This document shows positions 1 through 7,030 of a stretch of DNA of 43,925 bases, piece by piece (positions within the stretch are counted from its first letter, which is position 1; every line of letters starts with the position of its first letter). The stretch covers positions 1 through 43,925 of the forward strand of contig JAHJKP010000002.1 in NCBI GenBank assembly GCA_018821985.1, read 5' to 3'. The notes below the pieces were generated by a model. That model made no database searches. It saw nothing but the letters and a program-made list of their open reading frames with translations, and was not told where the DNA came from. The position numbers were made by a program, and so were the translations under genes. The stretch comes from Pseudomonadota bacterium (GTDB lineage: Bacteria > Desulfobacterota > Desulfobulbia > Desulfobulbales > Desulfocapsaceae).

Positions 1-43
1 CACAAGATAAATGATCCTGAAGTATACAGCATTGTTCAGTCAT
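1..43 (-). CDS. 5' end of a gene running off the left edge
   Basis: Only 14 codons are in the window, reading MTEQCCILQDHLSC. The start is supported by a good ribosome binding site (aaaggagac) seven or so bases before the ATG at 41-43. It is the first gene downstream, in minus orientation, of the attC-like site at 157-237, so it is probably the next cassette gene. Product unknown. Confidence 0.45.
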   Translation of the reverse strand, partial: MTEQCCILQDHLSC

Positions 44-156
44 GATTGTCTCCTTTTTCTTTTATAGAAAAAACAGAACGTTAATGACCGAAGTATACCA
101 TATAATCGGCTTTCATTTTGTTACGTATAATTTGGAAATATCTGCACCATAGCAAA

Positions 157-237
157 GCGTAACGCCTGCATCACCGGTCGCTGAAAGCGCGTAGCGCGGT
201 AAGCGATCCGATTGCATGCTGTTGTTAGTTGTTAGCT
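157..237 (-). repeat. attC-like integron recombination site
   Basis: Read on the minus strand, it opens with AGCTAAC (231-237) and closes with GTTACGC (157-163), with imperfectly complementary arms around a GC-rich centre. The AGCTAAC box is the exact reverse complement of GTTAGCT at 696-702, the 5' border of the same cassette, as expected when a circular cassette opens at its own attC. This supports a cassette spanning about 163-701 that carries the 108-aa gene. Confidence 0.7.
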
Positions 238-319
238 TGTGAAGCTATCATCAAAGTATTCAGTGCCTGGTAACAATACTTTTTCAGGTTTGAGCCTTTG
301 CTAATATTTTATCTTCAAA

Positions 320-646
320 TCAACCATTTTCGGTTGCTAATTCATTTTCAATTGCTTCAATCACTGCTTGCATCGCAAAACCTCGTCCTGTGTAGTTTGC
401 GCCGACCCCTTTGGGGATTTTGAGATGGTCTGCTATTGCATATATAAGACGTAGGTGACTCACCCCTATTAATTCTTGAACTAATTCCATTTCGTAAACA
501 TAGACATAGTCAGGGGTTGATTTAAAAACCTCAATTAATGGCAATATGAACTCCGCATCAAACCCTTGTTTTATCAAAACATTTGGATCAGGATAAACTT
601 TATTATGGTTCACATTTTTTATAGCATTCCGAATAGCCTCAATCAT
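320..646 (-). CDS. hypothetical cassette protein, 108 aa
   Basis: I do not recognise this protein. It is mostly alpha-helical by eye and soluble, with no signal peptide or membrane segment, and ends in an acidic ENELATENG-type tail. The start ATG follows a purine-rich stretch (aaaaaaggga) at a suitable distance. It is the only gene in a verified cassette: a GTTAGCT border lies 50 bases upstream and its attC about 80 bases downstream. Codon use is AT-rich, unlike the core genes at the right of the window, which fits transfer. Function cannot be assigned from sequence. Confidence 0.65.
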   Translation of the reverse strand: MIEAIRNAIKNVNHNKVYPDPNVLIKQGFDAEFILPLIEVFKSTPDYVYVYEMELVQELIGVSHLRLIYAIADHLKIPKGVGANYTGRGFAMQAVIEAIENELATENG

Positions 647-695
647 ATTGTATTGTCCCTTTTTTGCATCGGAAACTTTCGGTTCATGGATTGTA

Positions 696-761
696 AGCTA
701 ACATAGAGCTAAGCGGGATGTGCGGCTTTTTGCGCAGCTCCGCTTGAGCGTAATGTTGGAC
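696..761 (-). repeat. attC-like integron recombination site
   Basis: The minus strand reads GTCCAAC (755-761) to GTTAGCT (696-702), a perfect RYYYAAC box and an acceptable GTTRRRY-like core. The inner arms tccgcttg and taagcggga pair with an extrahelical base, as is usual in attC. Length is 66 bp. It forms the 5' border of the 108-aa gene cassette. Confidence 0.7.
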
Positions 762-859
762 GAAGCCGCTATGCGGCAGATAATCGGGGAACATCCAACG
801 AAGTATAATCAGCCACAAATGAGACTGATTTTTGCGGCTTTCCCATCGCTGAATGATGC

Positions 860-961
860 CTATTGCGAATTTTTGAATATAAATCTGAAATTAAGCTGCT
901 CTCTTATTTGGTTTAACAAGTATGCCGCAGCATCTTTATATTTCTCCCAATCTTTTGACAT
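860..961 (-). pseudogene. truncated cassette gene, 33 codons left
   Basis: A start ATG at 959-961 with a gagg-type ribosome binding site opens a reading frame beginning MSKDWEKYKDAAAYLLNQIR, which looks like a normal protein N-terminus. After residue 24 the sequence turns into an unrelated hydrophobic stretch and stops at 860-862. From memory, this N-terminus resembles a larger family of restriction-endonuclease-like proteins, but I cannot check that. The rest of the gene is absent, so I read it as a remnant left by a deletion between cassettes. No intact attC separates it from the gene at 1030. Confidence 0.45.
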
Positions 962-1029
962 GCTTTTTCCTCAGACGATCGTCAAAATCTAGCGGCCGAA
1001 GGTTGTTTGCTGGAGTGATGGGTTGGGCA

Positions 1030-1419
1030 TCATGTTGGATATTCGCCGCTACGCTCGGCAGATTGCGGAGCAGGAACAATGCAAAGGTCAATGCGCTTAA
1101 GAAGTTCGCCCTCAACCTTAGCCAATACAAGGCCTACGAGGTTGGCCTTGTCGTTTTGTGCAAGAATCACGCAGGACTGATTTTTTCCGTAAGCAGCCAC
1201 AGTGCCCATTTCAGCAAAAAACGTGGCCTTCGCCTGCTGGATTGTTATTAGCTTCGGACGGATGTAATCAAGAAACGCTTTCTTTGATTCTAGCGGTTGA
1301 AAGACATGCTGTGATTCATAAGTGAAATCATCAGCAAGCAGAGGCTCAAGGTGTTTTGTATTGAGCGTATTCATCATTTTTGCGTATGCCCGCAAAGCGG
1401 CCTTTTCGGTCAGTGGCAT
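1030..1419 (-). CDS. SnoaL/NTF2-like small protein
   Basis: This 129-aa protein has the look of an NTF2-like (SnoaL) fold. An N-terminal helix is followed by LEPLLADDFTYESQ and a central segment with the fold's usual spacing, then alternating strands. Such proteins act as small hydrolases, isomerases or ligand-binding shells, so no specific reaction can be named. I chose the ATG at 1417-1419 over a longer reading because aaaggagc lies just upstream and the longer form would run through the attC core. The stop is only three bases before a GCCCAAC box (1021-1027), the classic layout of a cassette gene ending at its attC, but the second half of that attC appears lost. Confidence 0.65.
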   Translation of the reverse strand: MPLTEKAALRAYAKMMNTLNTKHLEPLLADDFTYESQHVFQPLESKKAFLDYIRPKLITIQQAKATFFAEMGTVAAYGKNQSCVILAQNDKANLVGLVLAKVEGELLKRIDLCIVPAPQSAERSGEYPT

Positions 1420-1446
1420 GGTTGCTCCTTTGATGCATAACGGATC

Positions 1447-1524
1447 GCATAACCAGCGGGCCACCTAAACTATCCCGCCAGGTCGCTAACGTTCTTCCCG
1501 TCTGCGTTAATGCGCTGGTTCGGT
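1447..1524 (-). repeat. attC-like integron recombination site
   Basis: The minus strand reads ACCGAAC (1518-1524) to GTTATGC (1447-1453). The arms accagcg and cgctggt are complementary. A second GTTATGC core lies 12 bases further on (1435-1441), so the crossover core is duplicated. The NTF2-like gene starts 16 bases after the second core. Confidence 0.6.
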
Positions 1525-1553
1525 GTCCTATTTATTTGTAATTTAATCAAAAA

Positions 1554-1994
1554 CTAATTATTAAAACCTGGAAACGTAGAATTAGGAACACCTTTTCTCA
1601 ATAAAACAATTTTTGCTTTTCGGACAAAATCTAACAATTTTCTTTCATTACCTGGAGATATACCAAGACTCGTTATATAATTCTCAGTTGACTCTAGGTT
1701 GCTTATTGCTTGTTGCGTGTCATACCCAGCAATTATAGTACTTTTTTCTATTTCAAATTCTGAAACAAATTTAGCTCTATTACCAACTGACATATTACTT
1801 GATTTATATTTTTGTATTTCAGATTGAATATTATTAATCATGCCCTGTTCATATTCGCCAGCATTCGCTAGATCATGAATATAAACAATATTCATTGCTA
1901 AAATCATTATTGCCATACCGATAAACCAAAAATATCTGTTATGTGCCAATCCGCCAGATTCTGAATCTTGAAGCTTGTTTTTGATTGAATTCAT
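1554..1994 (-). CDS. single-pass membrane protein, unknown
   Basis: This 146-aa protein has a short polar N-terminus, one clear transmembrane segment at about residues 23-41 (WFIGMAIMILAMNIVYI), and a soluble helical remainder that ends in NSTFPGFNN. Without a cleavable signal motif it is probably anchored by that segment with the C-terminal part outside the cytoplasm, but orientation is inference. A ggag ribosome binding site precedes the ATG. It ends 30 bases from the attC at 1447-1524, so it is a cassette gene. I do not recognise the family. No attC is visible between it and the next gene upstream. Confidence 0.6.
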   Translation of the reverse strand: MNSIKNKLQDSESGGLAHNRYFWFIGMAIMILAMNIVYIHDLANAGEYEQGMINNIQSEIQKYKSSNMSVGNRAKFVSEFEIEKSTIIAGYDTQQAISNLESTENYITSLGISPGNERKLLDFVRKAKIVLLRKGVPNSTFPGFNN

Positions 1995-2044
1995 TTCCGC
2001 TCCATTTTGTTTGTAGTTAATGATTCTCTTTAATATGCTTAAAA

Positions 2045-2275
2045 CTACCTAAATAAGTGTATATATCTCTGTTTGAACTCAGTTTTGCAAGCTTCTGGCG
2101 TTGATTTGTTGGAGCCATCGCATCGATAAGCTGAATGTGCATCCCAACCCAGTGGCCATCTCTCGAAAACATGCCGGCCACATGCTGGGCAAAGAACGCG
2201 GTCATTGACTACATCCTCTACAGTTAACTCGTTTGCATTAAGGATTACTCCACTCTTGTCTCTCTGAATTTTCAA
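2045..2275 (-). CDS. small zinc-finger-like protein, 76 aa
   Basis: The centre contains CPACGRHVFERWPLGWDAH and then a further Cys, giving a C-x2-C ... H ... C pattern that suggests one bound zinc. The C-terminus ends EFKQRYIHLFR. I believe small proteins with a CPxC...GWDAH core and a similar tail recur as conserved hypotheticals, but no function is established to my knowledge. The start is a TTG with aggag about 12 bases upstream, so start choice is uncertain. It lies 50 bases before the membrane protein at 1994 and may share its transcript. Confidence 0.55.
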   Translation of the reverse strand: MKIQRDKSGVILNANELTVEDVVNDRVLCPACGRHVFERWPLGWDAHSAYRCDGSNKSTPEACKTEFKQRYIHLFR

Positions 2276-2358
2276 TAGTCAAGATTTCTCCTATTCTACC
2301 AAATCCAAAGACAATCAGGAAGAAAGTACAATAAAGGCACTGGTAGAATATTCAGACC

Positions 2359-2378
2359 TTCGATGTGGCAATATTAAC
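2359..2378 (-). repeat. 20-nt repeat, copy 1
   Basis: The minus strand here is identical over 20 nt to the plus strand at 18525-18544 (beginning gttaatattgcc). Both copies lie just downstream of a gene: the PIN-like gene here and the large helicase there. The next bases are also similar (tctgaatatt and tatctgattt). Meaning unknown. Confidence 0.6.
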
Positions 2379-2405
2379 ATAGAGGTAACCGGCCTGGGCG
2401 TCAGG

Positions 2406-2975
2406 TCAATCATGGCCAGCCCATGGTGGAAGCTCACCACCAAATTTGCTGGCCATGCGAACATTATTTTCATCACGTTCGCGAATTTTCTGACAAACAA
2501 AATCTACCGCCCCGTCCGGGGAGAGAACCTGCAAAAGATATTTTAGTTTGTGTCGATTTCCGAGTATCCCTCCCGGCTGCGATTTTGAGCCACCATCCCC
2601 AGTGACGAGTATTGCTGCGTACTTTGCAGCTTCACAAACAATTCTCACGTCATTTCTTTGGTTTTCATCACACGCACCATTGGGAAAAAGGGCGTTCTCT
2701 ACCTTTTGGAACAAAGGTTCAGAAGTATCTACCGGTGGCGTTGCCGTAAAGATGTTCTGATTAACCTTTCGCGTTCTGCTGGCATTGCCATCAGCTTGTG
2801 CTTCACCGTGAGCCGTAGCAGACATGTTTATCAAAATCACCCCGTCCTCATACCACTTCTCTAGTTGGTTGACCGCTACCAACTTCTGGCGAGCGTTGAT
2901 GAGGTTGGTGTCAATGTGCAATACCGGGATGTACAGTAACCTACGCTCCATTTTGATAGCTGGTGTTTGTTTCAT
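2406..2975 (-). CDS. PIN-like domain protein, possible RNase
   Basis: The protein (189 aa) opens with basic residues and then LHIDTNLINARQ, which resembles the first PIN strand and its metal-binding Asp (D22). A later segment, DVRIVCEAAKYAAILVTGDG, resembles the last two acidic positions of PIN nucleases. PIN proteins cut RNA and often act as toxins, but this assignment rests on motif shape only. The ATG has a gggaag site upstream. It follows the broken small gene at 3008-3241 by 32 bases on the same strand, so the two probably formed one cassette operon, with the small upstream product perhaps a partner that is now disrupted. Confidence 0.55.
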   Translation of the reverse strand: MKQTPAIKMERRLLYIPVLHIDTNLINARQKLVAVNQLEKWYEDGVILINMSATAHGEAQADGNASRTRKVNQNIFTATPPVDTSEPLFQKVENALFPNGACDENQRNDVRIVCEAAKYAAILVTGDGGSKSQPGGILGNRHKLKYLLQVLSPDGAVDFVCQKIRERDENNVRMASKFGGELPPWAGHD

Positions 2976-3007
2976 TTTTGGCTACTTCCCAAAACTCTGA
3001 AGTTTAA

Positions 3008-3241
3008 CTAAGCATATTGCTTTACGAATGTGTCCATTCGTTTCTTTACGTTGTCCCACGCCTGCCATGTTCTTTCAAATTCCGAAAGTTCATCTTCGGT
3101 AGGATTTCTTCCGGATGTTCATCGACCAATTGCTGCAAATTTCTGCTTAACGATGGCGAATGCCTGAAAGTAAGCGTCGCGGGCTGCTTCGTGCTCTTCA
3201 CAGAGATTTTTCCATTCGGCATACACATCGATTTGATTCAC
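3008..3241 (-). pseudogene. small helical protein gene with in-frame TGA
   Basis: A GTG start at 3239-3241 with aaggag seven bases upstream opens a frame beginning VNQIDVYAEWKNLCEEH. It meets TGA at 3119-3121 after 40 codons and then continues in the same frame for 36 more sensible codons (TSGRNPTEDELSEFERTW and on) to TAG at 3008-3010. The part after TGA is helical and protein-like in composition, so the whole is best read as a 77-codon gene interrupted by one nonsense codon. A single change from GGA (Gly) would explain it. Read-through or recoding is possible but less likely. The frame ends 32 bases before the PIN-like gene. Confidence 0.6.
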
Positions 3242-3286
3242 TGTATTTCTCCTTATTGCTGGAGTAAAGATGAGGCTGCATGATGC

Positions 3287-3311
3287 GCCCAACTCTGAGT
3301 TGAGTGGCGGC
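3287..3311 (-). repeat. attC remnant (half site)
   Basis: The minus strand has GTTGGGC at 3287-3293, a perfect GTTRRRY core, preceded by only a short complementary stretch (actcaactcaga). The rest of an attC is missing. It lies 46 bases upstream of the interrupted gene's GTG, as a cassette 5' border would. Confidence 0.4.
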
Positions 3312-3378
3312 AAAATCTAAATGTAATTTTTAGAAAGGATTCCAGAAACATACCGTTTATATGCAAAATGTCGCGAAT

Positions 3379-3978
3379 TTAAAGTTGTCCCTCTCGAAAG
3401 TCTGGTTGTTCGTTTTTTTCTATTATTTCCACCTCAAGGTCTTCACCTAAAGCTTCGCCAATTTTCAGAAGCAAATTTTTCTTACTTTCTGTACTGCTAT
3501 GTGTACAAATAAAATATTCTCCGCACATATTTTGTCCGTATTTTTCATGTTTGTTTTTGCTTATTAGATCAACACCATTAACCTTATGTCCTAATGGTTT
3601 CACCTTTTCAATACCAAGAAATTCTATGGCATCAACCAATGCTTTAGCAGCGGTTGGACGCTGAATAACTCTCCCGCTTGGAGTTGTTATTCTGAGGTTA
3701 GTTTTAGCTGACTTTGAGTGAGTGGGAATACTATACGAAGGTTCAATTTTAACACGCTTTCTTGTAGAAATATTTACTCCTGAGTTCCAATCTTTCTGCA
3801 AAGCTTCGAGCTTTTCTTTAAAGATGTCCAGTTCTTTGCCTGATTCACTTAGCTTTTGTGCATCTGAGTATTTACTGTTTTTAAAAGCGTTAATGCCTTC
3901 TTGATTAAGCTGTTCAGCAACAGCACTAATTTCTTCCATTATCATGGAAAAGGCGGTTGATACTCCATCTGATTTCAT
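3379..3978 (-). CDS. unknown protein with helical N-terminus, 199 aa
   Basis: I do not recognise it. Residues 1-65 are strongly helical and could form a coiled coil (MEEISAVAEQLNQEG, then KLEALQKDW). A basic linker (STRKRVKIEPSYS) leads to a C-terminal domain of about 110 residues with alternating strands, beginning near LRITTPSGRVIQRP and containing a Cys-Gly-Glu-Tyr segment. No signal peptide or membrane segment is present. A gggtgatg site precedes the ATG. It follows the ankyrin micro-gene by 32 bases on the same strand and may be the last gene of the sigma-54-driven transcript that starts near 7000. That link is inference from spacing and orientation. Confidence 0.55.
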   Translation of the reverse strand: MKSDGVSTAFSMIMEEISAVAEQLNQEGINAFKNSKYSDAQKLSESGKELDIFKEKLEALQKDWNSGVNISTRKRVKIEPSYSIPTHSKSAKTNLRITTPSGRVIQRPTAAKALVDAIEFLGIEKVKPLGHKVNGVDLISKNKHEKYGQNMCGEYFICTHSSTESKKNLLLKIGEALGEDLEVEIIEKNEQPDFREGQL

Positions 3979-4010
3979 ATTTCATCACCCTTTTTTTTTT
4001 GAATAGCAAG

Positions 4011-4163
4011 TTATTGATTGCCCCTTATTGCATAATGTAGTGGTGAGTTATCGTCATAAGGACAGTTTACATCCGCCCCCTGTTCGATCAGCATCTTTAT
4101 TTTTTTGTTGTCACCTTCCTCGGCTGCATCAGCCATTGCTTCTGCGAACTGTTCACATTTCAC
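4011..4163 (-). CDS. ankyrin-repeat micro-protein, about 50 aa
   Basis: The frame reads one ankyrin-like unit: KKIKMLIEQGADVNC followed by DNSPLHYAIRGNQ and a stop. This matches the usual LLxxGADVN ... TPLHxAxxxGN ankyrin pattern, a protein-binding repeat, but a repeat protein would normally continue. I place the start at the GTG 4161-4163, which overlaps the TGA of a short upstream frame as GTGA, the layout of translational coupling. The internal ATG of MADAAEEGDNKK is an alternative. It may be a small binding partner of the ATPase/PLD-like pair upstream, or a decayed longer gene. Confidence 0.5.
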   Translation of the reverse strand: MKCEQFAEAMADAAEEGDNKKIKMLIEQGADVNCPYDDNSPLHYAIRGNQ

Positions 4164-4195
4164 TTACAACCTTTCATATCAGTGGGTTCGGTCAT
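4160..4195 (-). CDS. 11-codon leader frame before the ankyrin gene
   Basis: MTEPTDMKGCK is preceded by ggagg, which overlaps the stop of the PLD-like gene. Its TGA overlaps the GTG of the ankyrin frame. Either it is a coupling leader, or a frameshift has split the true N-terminus from the ankyrin part. Confidence 0.4.
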   Translation of the reverse strand: MTEPTDMKGCK

Positions 4196-4198
4196 TTT

Positions 4199-5194
4199 TT
4201 ATCCTCCAAGAATACCGTTTATTTTAAATGACTGAGTGACTTGATCGAATTGAGGCGGATTTCCCATAAATTCTTTCCACCTTTCTTTATACTGATCTGA
4301 ATCCATCAAATGTAGGTCGTCTTTATCCTTTGATTCCGGGTCGTCATTTTGATCAATTCCATTGCCGAAAGCGACACCACAAGACTCGGTAAGAATATAT
4401 CGGTTATGGAATCCTTGGCCATGTTGCCGCTTTTTCCAGATTACAATGAAGATTTTTTTACCTGTCGGTATAATCTTTGGTAACTGTGTATGCATATCCT
4501 TAATGAGATTGTCGCAAACCCGTCTTTCCTCATCGGAATAGTTGTCTTGCTCTCGCTCGTAGTTACGAAAAAATCTGTCAATTCCAGTGTGAATTTCTAC
4601 CCTTGGGTCCTCAATACCACGTCTTTTCGTCCATATTTCCTGAAAAAACGCTGCCATGGGTTTTATAAAACGTTGTGTGTTCGGATCAAAATGTGGATCA
4701 AGAAAGGCAATGTGCTGGTATAATCGGAGTATGGGAGCAATTGCGGCAACCAGTTCCGGTGCCCTACGAACTACGGGTGGATGAGTTTTTACTTTCCATC
4801 TAGAATGGCGGCCATCGGAAACAAGTTTTTCTGCTGAAATAACATCCTCTTTCTCTCTTGGATTTTCTCTTGCCACTATTGCATGGAAAGGACGATCTTC
4901 ATGCTCTGTCTCAGCACGAACAAGCCACACGGGGATCTCACTGAAAGTGCTTTGACGCTTGACCATATTCTGAGTGAGATGTTGTAGCAAAGCGTCAAGT
5001 TTTATTTGTGCATTTTGGTCTTGCCCATACGGGCTTTTCTCGAAAGCTTGCCAGACCAGAGTTTTCCATTTTTTGGGATAGGCCGACACAATACGCCCTG
5101 TTTGCAGCCCAAATTTCTCATCAAAAAACAAATACTCTTTCCTGTCGTGCCAGGTTGCAACCAACTCAGGTTCGAGGGCAAATTCGCAAATCAT
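4199..5194 (-). CDS. PLD-like putative effector paired with DUF3696 ATPase
   Basis: This 331-aa soluble protein has an unrecognised N-terminal half. Its C-terminal half recalls phospholipase D-like (MIT C-terminal type) domains: IAFLDPHFDP at 164-171 resembles the strand often written DPYFD, and FHNRYILTE (262-270) with GNGID (277-281) resembles the HDR...GxGxD core. The usual HxK is HxR here and only one such motif is present, so a dimeric active site would be needed if it is catalytic. It starts one base after the ATPase gene ends, so the two are translated together and probably form a complex. ATPase plus nuclease-like pairs are common in anti-phage systems; a defence role is inference. 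Confidence 0.6.
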   Translation of the reverse strand: MICEFALEPELVATWHDRKEYLFFDEKFGLQTGRIVSAYPKKWKTLVWQAFEKSPYGQDQNAQIKLDALLQHLTQNMVKRQSTFSEIPVWLVRAETEHEDRPFHAIVARENPREKEDVISAEKLVSDGRHSRWKVKTHPPVVRRAPELVAAIAPILRLYQHIAFLDPHFDPNTQRFIKPMAAFFQEIWTKRRGIEDPRVEIHTGIDRFFRNYEREQDNYSDEERRVCDNLIKDMHTQLPKIIPTGKKIFIVIWKKRQHGQGFHNRYILTESCGVAFGNGIDQNDDPESKDKDDLHLMDSDQYKERWKEFMGNPPQFDQVTQSFKINGILGG

Positions 5195-5195
5195 C

Positions 5196-6881
5196 TCAAT
5201 ATAATTCCTTTACACGTTCATTAAAAAAACCTTTGGGCCAGCGATCAATAAAGTCTCCCTCTTCATCTACTCGGATGGTAAAACATGAGATTCCGTTCTT
5301 TCCTGTCTCTATGAAATTAATTGAAAGTTCCTCTGGAGCCAGAGTTAAGTTTTCAGGGGCTTTATTTTCTCCAGTTTCTCTGACACGGCGCAGAAATCTA
5401 AGCATAAGATGCTCAGAATGGGTTTCCAGCATAAAGGTCAGGTCTGGTCGTTGCCTTATTTGTTCGATAAACAAATCTCCCAAAGCTACCTGAAAAGCGG
5501 GATGAATATGCAGCTCTGGCTGTTCAATAACTACAACCCCACTTTCTCGATGAAGAGCGGCTACTACTACAGGCAGAACTTGAGAGATGCCAACACCTAT
5601 ATCATGTGGTGAAAGTTCAATATTTCTGATTATATCCCGGATTAACAGTCGCCTCTGCAGCGGCAGATCTCGTAAATCCACATCCTCATCAAGGTTTTCA
5701 GGCACCTCTCGGTATTTTTTCACCTCAACTCTATAACCTGAAGATAGTTTGTCCTCGTCGGCCATCCATGAATTTACATTGTCAAGAAAAGGCTCATCAC
5801 TGTTGAGCAGGACGTCATAGGCAGCAAGACCATCAGCCCATCGGTTCAATGATGATGGTGAAGAAAAAGGTCTGTACCCTCTTGGAGGAATCGACCTGAT
5901 TGGACCTACATAGCATAATTTTGCCAACTCATTTCGAACCAATTCTCCCGGACCTGTGATAAGGCTGCTATACCTGCGATCCCTATTGATTCTAATATGA
6001 TCCTCTTCACCGAATACTTGATCATGAAGGTTAAGCTCCCAGCCAATGGATAAATTCGTTCCCCAATTGGGAAGAGCTGAAGATTGGCCGACAGGGACTC
6101 TTTCGTTTGATCCTATTAGAATACGCTTATTTAGGAACTGGTTCCATCGAAGGTCAAATTCTGACTTAGCGTCTGGCTTAACGTCTGACTTATCATTATT
6201 AAAATTTTTCAGAACCGCTACACGGGCTTCTGGGGGAAGGTTGTCCAAAGCTTTTTTAGCCATTGCCTCACGGTCTTCTTCCATCGCTTTAAAGTCATGT
6301 TGCACAAACTCTAAAGATTTTTCAAAAAATATCGGGTTACGGTTGTTCAATTCAGAGATATAGATATGTTTCGCATCCTCTGAACAAACAATGCTTACAA
6401 GTTTCTCCCCGTTGGCAGATACTGAATATTCAGACACATATGCTTTTTTAAGCAGGTCACTCCATGTCACTGTCACCTGGACAACAGCACTGGTCATTCG
6501 ACGTACAGCATCAGCGAGATCGTCAGATGCCAAATCAAGATAACCTGTACCAAAAAAACCTTCCTCATTAATATCTAAATAATCCGGCAAAGCCTTTTCC
6601 CGCAGGTCAATATCAAAGCTTAGCTTTATCGGTTTTGTTTTGTCATGACCGTTGACCATGCTTTCGAAACCGCCAAGGTCTATAGCTTCCCCTCCCATTA
6701 AAGTCTTATCAGGATCGAGGTTTTGACGTTCAAAAATCTCATGGGCGTAATGCATCGCCTGAATGATTGTGGATTTTCCTGCCGAGTTCGGGCCAAAGAA
6801 CAGAGTAATAGGTTTAAGTTCAACTCTGACGGGCTTCTGAATGCCTTTGAAATTTTCGATGGTAATGGCGGTAATTAGCAT
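5196..6881 (-). CDS. AAA family ATPase with C-terminal DUF3696
   Basis: This 561-aa ABC/SMC-like ATPase starts MLITAITIENFKGI, the typical first strand of RecF/OLD-type ATPases. Walker A is GPNSAGKST (30-38). Near the C-terminus come an SPHDIGVGISQV signature region, a Walker B with VVVIEQPELHIHP, and an ETHSEHLMLR switch. The last 30 or so residues (FTIRVDEEGDFIDRWPKGFF) match DUF3696. Such ATPases typically sense or gate a partner effector in defence or toxin pairs, here the PLD-like protein one base downstream. The gene follows a consensus sigma-54 promoter at 7012-7027 with a leader of about 120 nt, and the sigma-54 activator lies immediately upstream. Confidence 0.85.
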   Translation of the reverse strand: MLITAITIENFKGIQKPVRVELKPITLFFGPNSAGKSTIIQAMHYAHEIFERQNLDPDKTLMGGEAIDLGGFESMVNGHDKTKPIKLSFDIDLREKALPDYLDINEEGFFGTGYLDLASDDLADAVRRMTSAVVQVTVTWSDLLKKAYVSEYSVSANGEKLVSIVCSEDAKHIYISELNNRNPIFFEKSLEFVQHDFKAMEEDREAMAKKALDNLPPEARVAVLKNFNNDKSDVKPDAKSEFDLRWNQFLNKRILIGSNERVPVGQSSALPNWGTNLSIGWELNLHDQVFGEEDHIRINRDRRYSSLITGPGELVRNELAKLCYVGPIRSIPPRGYRPFSSPSSLNRWADGLAAYDVLLNSDEPFLDNVNSWMADEDKLSSGYRVEVKKYREVPENLDEDVDLRDLPLQRRLLIRDIIRNIELSPHDIGVGISQVLPVVVAALHRESGVVVIEQPELHIHPAFQVALGDLFIEQIRQRPDLTFMLETHSEHLMLRFLRRVRETGENKAPENLTLAPEELSINFIETGKNGISCFTIRVDEEGDFIDRWPKGFFNERVKELY

Positions 6882-6923
6882 AGCAAACCTTTTACTTTAT
6901 TATGTTATGGGTGATTCTGTCTA

Positions 6924-6935
6924 CATTGATCAATG
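6924..6935. promoter_or_regulatory. 12-bp palindrome in the ATPase leader
   Basis: CATTGATCAATG is a perfect palindrome between the predicted sigma-54 start site and the ATPase start codon. It could be an activator or repressor site. No other copy was seen. Confidence 0.3.
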
Positions 6936-7011
6936 CACTGCTGATAGTTTTTTTGAGGCATTCCTGATCTATGAGCCTGGAAGTCTTCGCTGCTTTTTAT
7001 GCCTCCTACAA

Positions 7012-7027
7012 TGCAATCACCGTGCCA
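7012..7027 (-). promoter_or_regulatory. sigma-54 (RpoN) promoter for the ATPase operon
   Basis: The minus strand reads TGGCACGGTGATTGCA, a full match to the -24/-12 consensus TGGCACN5TTGCW. The invariant GG (7026-7025) and GC (7014-7013) are separated by exactly ten bases. Transcription should start near 7000, about 120 nt before the ATPase ATG. The promoter starts four bases after the stop codon of the adjacent sigma-54 activator gene, so the activator very probably controls this operon. Confidence 0.85.
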
Positions 7028-7030
7028 GAA

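Noticed and set aside
3119-3121. TGA read as selenocysteine
   Set aside because: No redox-type protein context and no hairpin of the bacterial SECIS kind was evident just after the codon; nonsense mutation is simpler.
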